Below are positions 26,544 to 33,541 of a DNA stretch of 64,000 bases, one piece after another. Below the pieces are notes generated by a model. It was not told where the DNA came from and searched no databases. It saw nothing but the letters and a program-made list of their open reading frames with translations. The stretch's first letter is position 1. Every line of letters starts with the position of its first letter. The stretch spans positions 20,346 through 84,345 of the forward strand of contig JAHDWA010000046.1 of assembly GCA_023382535.1 (NCBI GenBank), in the 5' to 3' direction. Made by a program: the position numbers and the translations under genes. This DNA comes from Anaerolineae bacterium. Lineage in GTDB: Bacteria > Chloroflexota > Anaerolineae > 4572-78 > J111.

Positions 26544-27338
26544 TTAGTTCGCGTTTGTTTTGTTTTGCCGTCGTACCTGCAATACTGCCTCGACGAGTGT
26601 ATCATATTCCACCGGTGCAACCAGGTATTTTGCCGCTCCGGCTTCAAAGGCAGCTTTTTTCATTTCTGGCTCATCCCAGTGAGAGACAAACAGGATTGGC
26701 AAGTCGGGGAATTGCTGGCGAATCGCCCGCGTGGCTTCTACCCCATTCATGCGGGGCATGCGGTAATCCATAAGAACCATATCAATAACTGCTCCGCTTG
26801 TCTGCATCAGCTCCAGGGCGCTCTGACCGTCGGGAGCCTCCAATACCTTAAGGCCGGCCGCCTGGAGCATATGGACATATAGCGCCCGGGCGTCCGGTGT
26901 ATCTTCCACCACCAAAGCGACCGCCGCGCCTCGGGCCACGTCCTGGGTTTCGGCAGGCTGGTGCTTGATTCGCAATTGATCCACTACCCGCTGGACCAAC
27001 TGCACTTCCGAGGGCGATAAATCCTGCGCACTGAGCAAAAGCTGGCGCAGATCGCTTCGGTGTAAAGCCGCTTCAAGCTCGGTAACAGTTTCGGTGATCG
27101 CAGTAGTGGAGACATGTCCTGCCATCTCCAAAACGAGCAGGGGCTCCACTCCAAAGAAAGAGGCTAACTTCTGGCAAGTCTCCGGGTTTGGTTTGACCTG
27201 CGGATATTTTAGCAATTGATAGAGGGTGTTTGGACTTAAGCCAGCCTCGATGGATAAGCGCCGGGTACTATATTTCTCGCCGGTTCGCCCCTCCAGCGCC
27301 TCCCAGGCTGCTTTTAACCACTGCCCAAATTCGGACAC
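26544..27338 (-). CDS. Response regulator with N-terminal HTH and C-terminal receiver domain
   Basis: 264 residues. The N-terminus (about 22-70) is a Cro/C1-type helix-turn-helix (STRRLSIEAGLSPNTLYQLL). A helical middle (about 80-130) follows. The receiver domain (about 140-260) has the acidic pair E145/D146, phosphoacceptor D191 in VLMDYRMPRMNG, and the conserved lysine in GAAKYLVAP. Having the DNA-binding domain before the receiver is the reverse of the common order. No kinase gene is adjacent. Binding target unknown. Confidence 0.88.
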   Translation of the reverse strand: MSEFGQWLKAAWEALEGRTGEKYSTRRLSIEAGLSPNTLYQLLKYPQVKPNPETCQKLASFFGVEPLLVLEMAGHVSTTAITETVTELEAALHRSDLRQLLLSAQDLSPSEVQLVQRVVDQLRIKHQPAETQDVARGAAVALVVEDTPDARALYVHMLQAAGLKVLEAPDGQSALELMQTSGAVIDMVLMDYRMPRMNGVEATRAIRQQFPDLPILFVSHWDEPEMKKAAFEAGAAKYLVAPVEYDTLVEAVLQVRRQNKTNAN

Positions 27339-27687
27339 CCGCTTACTCCTTGCGCAGCTTCAATTTTGCTTAAACGCCGCATAAAACCTTAAGGTTTACA
27401 TCTCAGTATACATATATCAATAATAATGCGCAAGATTAAAGTTTAGGAGAGAGCCAGCCGTTTCTATTGACTTTAGCTTGGGAGTGTGCTACTATCCAGA
27501 TACAAATTAAGATTTACTAATGCACATTTCAATATGAAATCTTGAATTTGCGCTTAGAACGGAATCCTACTTTTTCAAATCTTTTCCATCAGAAGAATTA
27601 TGAGAGCGTCTCATCAGGGTTTTAAGTGAATTGGGTAACATGGAGAGGCGTAACTAATTGAAGCCCTGGATTGTTTTAGAATAATGT
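27339..27687. other. Divergent intergenic region, 349 bases
   Basis: No gene is visible. It is AT-rich and separates the minus-strand regulator from the plus-strand hydrolase. It holds a promoter at 27467-27495 with a leader of about 185 bases, whose role is unknown. Confidence 0.5.
27467..27495 (+). promoter_or_regulatory. Sigma-70-type promoter for the alpha/beta hydrolase
   Basis: TTGACT (27467-27472) and TACTAT (27490-27495) are spaced by 17 bases. It reads toward the hydrolase at 27688. Confidence 0.6.
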
Positions 27688-28485
27688 ATGAGCGCGTTAA
27701 TTGTTGATGGAGACCTGGTTCATTACGAAGCTTTTGGGCGGGGTAAACCGGTGTTGTTTATCCACGGCTGGCTCGGCTCGTGGCGTTACTGGGTGCCAAC
27801 GATGGAGGCCCTGGCGGATAAATACCGAGCCTATGCCCTGGATCTGTGGGGCTTTGGCGATTCGGATAAGTCAAAGCCTCGCTATAGTGTAGCTGACTAT
27901 GTGAGTCTGATTAGTAGCTATGTCAACGCCATGGGAATCAGTCACTTTCCGCTGGTAGGTCATGCTCTGGGCGCAGCCGTCGCAGTTGAGTATGCCGCAA
28001 GTTATCCTGATCAGGTCAAAAAAGTTGTAACTGTCAGCCTGCCCCTTACGCCAGACAGTATCAGCCGCAAATTACTCAATTATGCGAGCGATTCGGTCAT
28101 TGCCAAAATATTTTGGCGACGACAAATTACCCACAAAGAAGTGCAAAAGGAGACCGAGAAAACCAGTCCCAGAGCCATTCCCTTAAGTGTACAATCCGTA
28201 ACCCAAATGGATGTTGGCCGCCGGCTGCACGGCCTCAGTCAGCACCGGGATTTTATGGGCTTAAGCATTTATGGGGAGAGGGACGAGCTGATTGACCCCG
28301 GTCCCGCTCGGAGCATGAACGGTTACTGGCCCAATCTCCGGCCGATTGGTCTGGCCGACTCCAAGCATTTCCCTATGCTGGACGAACCCGCCAAGTTCAA
28401 TCGCCTGCTCAAAGATTTTCTGGAGATCGAAGATGATTTGTCAGCTTTGGAACTTAAGGAAGAATGGCGCAGGCGCACCCGTTGA
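27688..28485 (+). CDS. Alpha/beta-hydrolase fold protein with the nucleophile serine replaced by alanine
   Basis: 265 residues with the alpha/beta-hydrolase layout: oxyanion region LFIHGWLGSWRYW, strand DLWGFGDSDKS, the nucleophile elbow LVGHALGAAVAVEYA, acid region YGERDELIDP and histidine region DSKHFPMLDEP. The elbow is normally GHSxGG; here codon GCT at 27964-27966 gives A93. Acid and histidine remain, so one point in the triad is lost. It may be a non-catalytic binding protein or act by another chemistry; a lone sequencing error is possible but would need two base changes for AGC/AGT or one for TCT. A 185-base leader precedes the start. Confidence 0.85.
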   Translation: MSALIVDGDLVHYEAFGRGKPVLFIHGWLGSWRYWVPTMEALADKYRAYALDLWGFGDSDKSKPRYSVADYVSLISSYVNAMGISHFPLVGHALGAAVAVEYAASYPDQVKKVVTVSLPLTPDSISRKLLNYASDSVIAKIFWRRQITHKEVQKETEKTSPRAIPLSVQSVTQMDVGRRLHGLSQHRDFMGLSIYGERDELIDPGPARSMNGYWPNLRPIGLADSKHFPMLDEPAKFNRLLKDFLEIEDDLSALELKEEWRRRTR

Positions 28486-28684
28486 ACCTAACAAGATGAG
28501 ATTCCCCTTTTATTTTGAGCCAATATCCTCACAAAATAGCTCACGTGGGTTATAACCCTACTGCCAAACCTACCTTCAAGAGTAAATATTCCTCCTCATA
28601 CAGACTTTTTATGATTAGTGAAAGATAGCTCATTTTGCATCCTTGAAATCGCCCAGATTGATATAGCAAAATAGCGAGAGTACC

Positions 28685-28764
28685 GTTATAGTCGTAAGTA
28701 ATAATTTATTGAAAAATCTTGATAAAGTTTTTGATCAAGATGTTTCAAAGGTTATAGTCTTAAG
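28685..28764. repeat. Hairpin flanked by near-identical 14-base direct repeats
   Basis: GTTATAGTCGTAAG (28685-28698) and GTTATAGTCTTAAG (28751-28764) flank an inverted repeat: TTGAAAAATCTTGAT (28709-28723) and ATCAAGATGTTTCAA (28734-28748), with one mismatch and a 10-base loop. It lies directly before the GlsB-like gene. It could be a regulatory site or a tiny mobile element with target duplication. Confidence 0.65.
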
Positions 28765-28781
28765 AAAGGGGTTTAAATAAA

Positions 28782-29045
28782 ATGAGTCTTCTTGCTTGGT
28801 TAGTTGTAGGTTTGGTGGCTGGCTGGTTAACCGGCCTGGTCATGAAAGGAAGCGGGTACGGTGTCGTGATGGATATTATCATTGGCATCGTTGGCGCCCT
28901 CGTGGGTGGTTTCTTAGGCTCAGCCCTGTTCGGCATCGCTGATCCTCTGCAGGGTATCAATATTGGGACGATCGTGATTGCTTTTCTGGGGGGTATCGTC
29001 GCCGTTGCGCTTGTCCGGGCTTTGCCGGGCCGTTCACCCGTTTGA
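28782..29045 (+). CDS. GlsB/YeaQ/YmgE family stress-response membrane protein
   Basis: The 87-residue protein is almost wholly hydrophobic, with three membrane segments and the glycine-rich pattern of the family (GLVAGWLTGLVMKGSGYGV, IIIGIVGALVGGFLGSALFG). Homologues are called transglycosylase-associated proteins, but enzymatic activity has not been shown for such small proteins; they are often induced by general stress. The hairpin and direct repeats just upstream may control it. Confidence 0.88.
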   Translation: MSLLAWLVVGLVAGWLTGLVMKGSGYGVVMDIIIGIVGALVGGFLGSALFGIADPLQGINIGTIVIAFLGGIVAVALVRALPGRSPV

Positions 29046-29098
29046 TCCAGGAAATCTTAACACCCATCAAAGTTAGCTTTGATTCACAATTAACAAAG

Positions 29099-29129
29099 AT
29101 CGCGCCTCAATCGGGGCGCGATTTTTGTT
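29099..29129 (+). terminator. Rho-independent terminator
   Basis: ATCGCGCC and GGCGCGAT pair perfectly over 8 bases, followed by TTTTGTTT. It ends the GlsB-like gene. Confidence 0.75.
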
Positions 29130-29149
29130 TGGTCCGGAGTGGGAGCTTT

Positions 29150-30412
29150 TTATGCCCGCTGTCCTGTGGGCGATGCGACCTGGCTACTGCCATTGGCGCT
29201 TCGAAAGAGGATTTCCGGATCAAAGGCTTGGTGGAGGGCCTGGGCCAAGTCGGCTAAGAGGTCATCGGCTGCTTCAATGCCCACCGACAACCGCACCAGG
29301 CTGTCGCTGATGCCAATTTCGGCCCGCTCCTCGCTGGAAAGTTCATAGTAGCTGATGATCGCTACCGGCTGCACCAGCGACTCAACCCCACCCAGGCTGG
29401 CGGCCAGGTACGGAATCTTGAGTTGATCCAGAAAGCGGCACATCCCGGCCAAATCGGTATCCAGTTCAAAGCTGACGACGCCGCCAAAACCATTCATCTG
29501 GCTGGCGGCAACGGCGTGGTCAGGATGATCAGGTAGGCTGGGATAATAGACATGCCGCACGGCAGGGTGTTGGGCCAGAAACTGGGCGATGCGCTTTGCC
29601 GTTTCATTATGCCGCTGCATCCGTAATTCCAACGTCTTCAAACCGCGCAGCAGCAAATAGGCCGTATGCGGATCGCACATATCGCCCAGAAGGCCGCGCA
29701 AATCCCGAATGGCCCCGATCAGGTAGTTGGAGCCAATGACCACTCCGGCCAGCAAATCGTTATGGCCGCCCAGGTACTTGGTGGCGGAATGAATGACAAA
29801 ATCTACCCCAAACTGGAGCGGCCGCTGATTGATGGGAGTCGCAAAAGTGCTGTCTATAACAGTTTTGAGGTTGTGCTTTTTAGCAATAGCGACAACCTGT
29901 TCCAGGTCCAGCACCCGCACATAGGGATTGGTGGGCGACTCAGATAAGATGACTTTGGTATTGGGCCGGACGGCCGCTTCCAGCGCCTCATAATCCCCCA
30001 TAGCCACCACCGTAGACTCGACCCCATACCGGGCTAAAAATTGGGTCACAAACTGGCGGGTGCGGCGATAACAATCGTCGGTCATTACCACGTGGCTGCC
30101 AGCCGATAGCAAACTAAGCAGGGTCGTCGTCACCGCCGCCATCCCGCTGGAAAAAAGGCAGGCCGCCTCGCCGCCATCCAATTCGGCCAGCTTGGTCTCT
30201 GCCGCCGCCACCGTTGGATTGCCGTAGCGCCCATACTCTTCGCGGTTCGTTTCATCGCCCCAGAGATGGGCCTCCATATAATCAATCAACTCGCGTGTGT
30301 TTTGAAAAGGGTAGGTGCTGGTAGGAAAAATTGGCGTGGTAATCGCCTGATGCGGTTTAACCCGGGATTCGCCGGCATGGACAACTTGGGTGCTAAAATT
30401 CGGCTGGACCAT
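29150..30412 (-). CDS. Trans-sulfuration enzyme, cystathionine gamma-synthase type
   Basis: A 420-residue Cys/Met-metabolism PLP enzyme. Key parts are GRYGNPTVAAAETKLAELDG, FSSGMAAVTTTL, SESPTNPYVRVLDL, and the PLP-lysine K212 in IHSATKYLGGHNDLLAG. MetB, MetC and related lyases share these motifs, so the precise reaction is not certain, but control by a SAM-I riboswitch in its leader points to methionine synthesis, most simply cystathionine gamma-synthase or an acylhomoserine sulfhydrylase. It stands alone downstream of the riboswitch. Confidence 0.92.
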   Translation of the reverse strand: MVQPNFSTQVVHAGESRVKPHQAITTPIFPTSTYPFQNTRELIDYMEAHLWGDETNREEYGRYGNPTVAAAETKLAELDGGEAACLFSSGMAAVTTTLLSLLSAGSHVVMTDDCYRRTRQFVTQFLARYGVESTVVAMGDYEALEAAVRPNTKVILSESPTNPYVRVLDLEQVVAIAKKHNLKTVIDSTFATPINQRPLQFGVDFVIHSATKYLGGHNDLLAGVVIGSNYLIGAIRDLRGLLGDMCDPHTAYLLLRGLKTLELRMQRHNETAKRIAQFLAQHPAVRHVYYPSLPDHPDHAVAASQMNGFGGVVSFELDTDLAGMCRFLDQLKIPYLAASLGGVESLVQPVAIISYYELSSEERAEIGISDSLVRLSVGIEAADDLLADLAQALHQAFDPEILFRSANGSSQVASPTGQRA

Positions 30413-30540
30413 TGAAAACGTTTCTCCTTTGTTTTTGATTGCAAGTATTTGTAACCTCTAAAAGATGACCGCCGACAGCGGGCCGCTGACAGCCTAGAAC
30501 AAGGGTGGGGTCGGTGGTCGTCTGTCTGCTGTAATAAACA

Positions 30541-30578
30541 AAAGGGCCTCTCACTTAATTAAGATGAGAGGCCCTTTT
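30541..30578 (-). terminator. Second terminator of the SAM riboswitch leader
   Basis: Read on the minus strand, AAAAGGGCCTCTCA and TGAGAGGCCCTTTT pair perfectly around an 11-base loop; TTTTGTTT follows. It lies between riboswitch and start codon. Confidence 0.8.
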
Positions 30579-30596
30579 GGCGGGGTACTTTCAAAT

Positions 30597-30621
30597 AAAA
30601 AACCCCTTCCAAAAGAAGAGG
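30597..30621 (-). terminator. First terminator of the SAM riboswitch leader
   Basis: On the minus strand CCTCTTC and GAAGGGG form a 7-bp stem with one T-G pair and a 5-base loop, followed by six T residues. It comes right after the aptamer, about 20 bases before the second terminator. Confidence 0.65.
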
Positions 30622-30637
30622 CTGGCTGCGCTGTACG

Positions 30638-30780
30638 CTCTCGCTCTCATCTTCCAGAAATAGTTCTGCCGGAATTGGCACCGAAAACAACAGCGGCACA
30701 GGCTTTTAGCCTGCTCCCAACTGCGCCAGGTTGCCGGGGTTTCATAGGGCCGGTCCCTCCACCCCTCTGGATGAGCACAA
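30638..30780 (-). ncRNA. SAM-I (S-box) riboswitch
   Basis: The minus strand reads, in order, CTCATCCAGAGGGG, TGGAGGGACCGGCCCTATGA, AACCCCGGCAACCTGGCGCA, then a variable hairpin (CAGGCTAAAAGCCTG), GGTGCCAATTCCGGCAGA and the closing GATGAGAGC. These are the conserved S-box core elements: kink-turn, SAM-binding GGC-rich helix and P1 pairing (CTCATC/GATGAG). It lies in the leader of the trans-sulfuration gene, with two intrinsic terminators after it, so high SAM should stop transcription. Confidence 0.93.
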
Positions 30781-30829
30781 TGTGCTGGTTATGGAATTGG
30801 ATAAATAACAGCTAAATCGAGTGGCGGCA

Positions 30830-30857
30830 ATCATACCATAAAGCATCCTCCTGTCAA
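30830..30857 (-). promoter_or_regulatory. Promoter for the riboswitch transcript
   Basis: On the minus strand TTGACA (30857-30852) and TATGAT (30835-30830) are spaced by 16 bases. The start point near 30822 leaves about 40 bases before the aptamer. Confidence 0.8.
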
Positions 30858-30951
30858 ATTCTATCTTTGAAAATTAGCCGCCCCTAAAAATCTTAATAAA
30901 AATGTTTGACACAATTGGCCTAAATTCCTACAATCCAGATAAGGAGAAAAA

Positions 30952-31818
30952 ATGAGCCTCTCGTTCTTGCGCCGAGAAGCTAATCAAGTCCGGGCAATTA
31001 CCCAGGGCGATCTGCGCAGCATTATGCGCATGGTAGATACAGCCTGGCGGGTACATATCCGGGTGCCGCCGGTTGAATTGGGAACCAAGATCAGAGTTTT
31101 GCCCGGTTTTTTGGCTGAGGATCAGGCAGGGCTGCGCGGCTTTATGGTTATGGAGCCACAGCACCCCTATGTCGCTCTGATCATCGCCGCCGGGCTGCGC
31201 GACACCTGGAATGTCAGACCCTACCTGGATTTGTTATTGCCCGAAGTCGAGCGATCAGTTCGAGCCGAAGGCTTGCCAGCGCTGGCTCACATCGGTAATG
31301 TTGCCTGGCTGGTTGACGATTTGCAAGCCCGCGGCTTTGAAACACGCGAATGGATTATGGCCTTTGAGCGCCATGGGACAGAACCTCCGCCGGCCACAGC
31401 AGCCCCGGCCCGGCTTCGCTCGGCTCACTCCAGCGACCTGTCCACTTTACTTACCCTGGATGGCCTGGCTTTCAATCATATCTGGCGGAAATCAGCCGGC
31501 AATCTCAACGAAGCCCTGGCCGGCGCCGACTCGTTTACTGTAGCCGAACTGAACGGCCAACTTGTCGGTTATACCTGGTACGAGCGTTATAGCCGCCATG
31601 CGCACCTGACCCGTCTCGCTGTTCATCCGGCTTATCAGGGACGCGGGATTGGGGCGCAGTTGCTGCACTCGGCTATTGTCAATGCCCTGGAAAGCGGTGT
31701 TAACATGATCACCCTCAATACCCAAGAGACCAATGATCGCTCGCGTTCCCTCTACGAGCGGTTTGGTTTTGTCTTCACCCGGCAGCGTATGCCCGTCTTA
31801 TGGAAAAATTTATCCTAA
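30952..31818 (+). CDS. GNAT-family N-acetyltransferase, two-domain
   Basis: 288 residues. The C-terminal half (about 150-288) is a clear GNAT domain: LTRLAVHPAYQGRGIGAQLL holds the acetyl-CoA P-loop (QGRGIG), followed by NTQETNDRSRSLYERFGF. The N-terminal half has a degenerate GNAT-like layout without the P-loop, as in two-domain members such as mycothiol synthase-like proteins. The substrate cannot be told. AAGGAG lies 5 bases before ATG. Confidence 0.88.
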   Translation: MSLSFLRREANQVRAITQGDLRSIMRMVDTAWRVHIRVPPVELGTKIRVLPGFLAEDQAGLRGFMVMEPQHPYVALIIAAGLRDTWNVRPYLDLLLPEVERSVRAEGLPALAHIGNVAWLVDDLQARGFETREWIMAFERHGTEPPPATAAPARLRSAHSSDLSTLLTLDGLAFNHIWRKSAGNLNEALAGADSFTVAELNGQLVGYTWYERYSRHAHLTRLAVHPAYQGRGIGAQLLHSAIVNALESGVNMITLNTQETNDRSRSLYERFGFVFTRQRMPVLWKNLS

Positions 31819-31948
31819 TCGCTGCTGGCTGGCCCCTTTATTCACCTTAATATGACATTCGTCATCGTACCCGATGACGGTTATTACTTCCACGCTCTCC
31901 AAAAGTCATCTACAATAAAAACGGCTTTTGCTTCTGCAGGAGGAAGTA

Positions 31949-33466
31949 ATGATATCTATTTCTATCAAGGAGTCGGTCAAGCCTGGTCAGGCTTCTGAAA
32001 ATCAGCCTCCTATCCGTAAAGTTTTACTGTTAAGCTTGCCGGCGGTCACAGAAATTGGCGATGATTATTTAAGCGACAGGCATTCTTTCCATTTGGGCCT
32101 GGCTTATTTAGCGGCAATCCTGCGCCAACACAACTTAACAGTCAAAATAGTGGATTGTTTTGCCGAGGACAGCCTGCATCTTCGACCCCAAAAAGAGGCG
32201 GCCTGGCAGGAGATAGGCCTGGCTAATGAAGCTATTATGGCTGCTATCCGTGATTTTACACCTGATTTGATTGGCATGACGATCCCCTTCTCCTGCCAGC
32301 ACTATGTGGCCATGGAGGTGGCTCAACTGATCAAAACAACCTTTCAGGACCTCATTCTTGTGGCTGGAGGGAATCATGTTACGGCTGTGGCGCAGACCAT
32401 GGATCGCACCCTTTTTGACTATCTGGTCGTGGGTGAAGGTGATTACTCTTTTCTGGAGTTGATCCAGGCCCTCAATAACCATCAACCAACAGATGCTATT
32501 CCGGGCGTTCTGGCTAAAGACAGCTCATCCTACCTGCCGCCTCGCTTTGTTAAAAATCTTAATGACCTGCCCTTTCCGGCGATTGATCTGCTGCCTCTTG
32601 AAAAACTGTGGGCTTATGACCGCCGCTGGATTATTATGGTCGCTACCCGGGGCTGCGTTTACGACTGCGTCTTCTGCTCTATTCATACCATTATGGGGCG
32701 TCGTATCCGCCGGAGGAGCGTGGACAACGTTATCGCCGAAATTAAACAGTGGAAAGAAATGTACGATATTGAGGAAATTTATTTTGAAGACGATAACTTG
32801 ACCGCCAACAAGCGTTGGGCCAAAGAGTTGTTTCGACAAATTGCCGCGGGTCACTTTGGCCTCCGCTTATACGCCCGCAACGGCATCAGGGCAGATACAG
32901 TGGACAAAGAAATGCTGCTGCTGATGAAAGCCGCCGGATTTCAAGATTTTATGATTGCGCCCGAAAGCGGCAGCCAGAAAACACTGGATGAGATAATTTG
33001 CAAGAAGATGAAGTTAGAAGATTGTGAGCAGGCCATCAAATTGGCCCATGAAGTAAACCTTGGGGTCAATGCCTTTTTTGTAATTGGTTTCCCCGAAGAA
33101 ACGTGGGCCGATATTGAAGTCACTATTAACTACGCCCATTACTTAAAGCAACTGGGTTGTGCCGGTTTCTGGATCTCGTTGGCCTCGCCCTATCCGGGAA
33201 CGCGCTTTTTTGAGCAGTGTCAGGCCAGGGGCTTGATCACCGAGGATTTTGATTATCGTCGCTGCCGGACGGTTGATTATCAAATTCTAAATCCTTACTA
33301 CAGCGCCGCCGAACTCAAAGCGTTCCGTCAAAAGGCGATGCGTGATCTCTCTCCGCCTCCCCCAACCCTGGCCAGACAAATGCGCAATGGCCTGATGCTT
33401 TTAGCCAAAGACCCCACCCATTTTCTTACAAAACTTCGCTACAAAGTGAAGGCGATGATGTTTTAA
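31949..33466 (+). CDS. B12-binding-domain radical SAM protein
   Basis: 505 residues. The first 190 residues form a cobalamin-binding-like Rossmann domain (HLGLAYLAAILRQHN, DLIGMTIPFSCQH, GGNHVTAVAQTM, VGEGDYSFLELI). The radical SAM cluster motif is C236-x3-C240-x2-C243 in ATRGCVYDCVFCS, followed by the FEDDNLTANKRWAKELF strand. This class includes methylases and ring-forming enzymes; the substrate is not evident, and there are no biosynthetic neighbours. ATG 31949 has AGGAGGAAG upstream; a TTG at 31928 lies before the ribosome-binding site and is rejected. Confidence 0.9.
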   Translation: MISISIKESVKPGQASENQPPIRKVLLLSLPAVTEIGDDYLSDRHSFHLGLAYLAAILRQHNLTVKIVDCFAEDSLHLRPQKEAAWQEIGLANEAIMAAIRDFTPDLIGMTIPFSCQHYVAMEVAQLIKTTFQDLILVAGGNHVTAVAQTMDRTLFDYLVVGEGDYSFLELIQALNNHQPTDAIPGVLAKDSSSYLPPRFVKNLNDLPFPAIDLLPLEKLWAYDRRWIIMVATRGCVYDCVFCSIHTIMGRRIRRRSVDNVIAEIKQWKEMYDIEEIYFEDDNLTANKRWAKELFRQIAAGHFGLRLYARNGIRADTVDKEMLLLMKAAGFQDFMIAPESGSQKTLDEIICKKMKLEDCEQAIKLAHEVNLGVNAFFVIGFPEETWADIEVTINYAHYLKQLGCAGFWISLASPYPGTRFFEQCQARGLITEDFDYRRCRTVDYQILNPYYSAAELKAFRQKAMRDLSPPPPTLARQMRNGLMLLAKDPTHFLTKLRYKVKAMMF

Positions 33467-33474
33467 GCGTGAGT

Positions 33475-33513
33475 AAAAATCCGGCTCGGGATTTCCCGAA
33501 AGCCGGATTTTTT
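33475..33513. terminator. Bidirectional terminator
   Basis: AAAATCCGGCT and AGCCGGATTTT pair perfectly, with an inner GGGA/TCCC pairing and T/A runs on both sides. It lies between the convergent radical SAM and DUF2723 genes. Confidence 0.85.
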
Positions 33514-33541
33514 GTGTCGGTCAGCGGCAGCTTGATCCGTT

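Noticed and set aside
30564..30815. Plus-strand open frame of 83 codons
   Set aside because: It overlaps the SAM riboswitch and terminators of the opposite strand.
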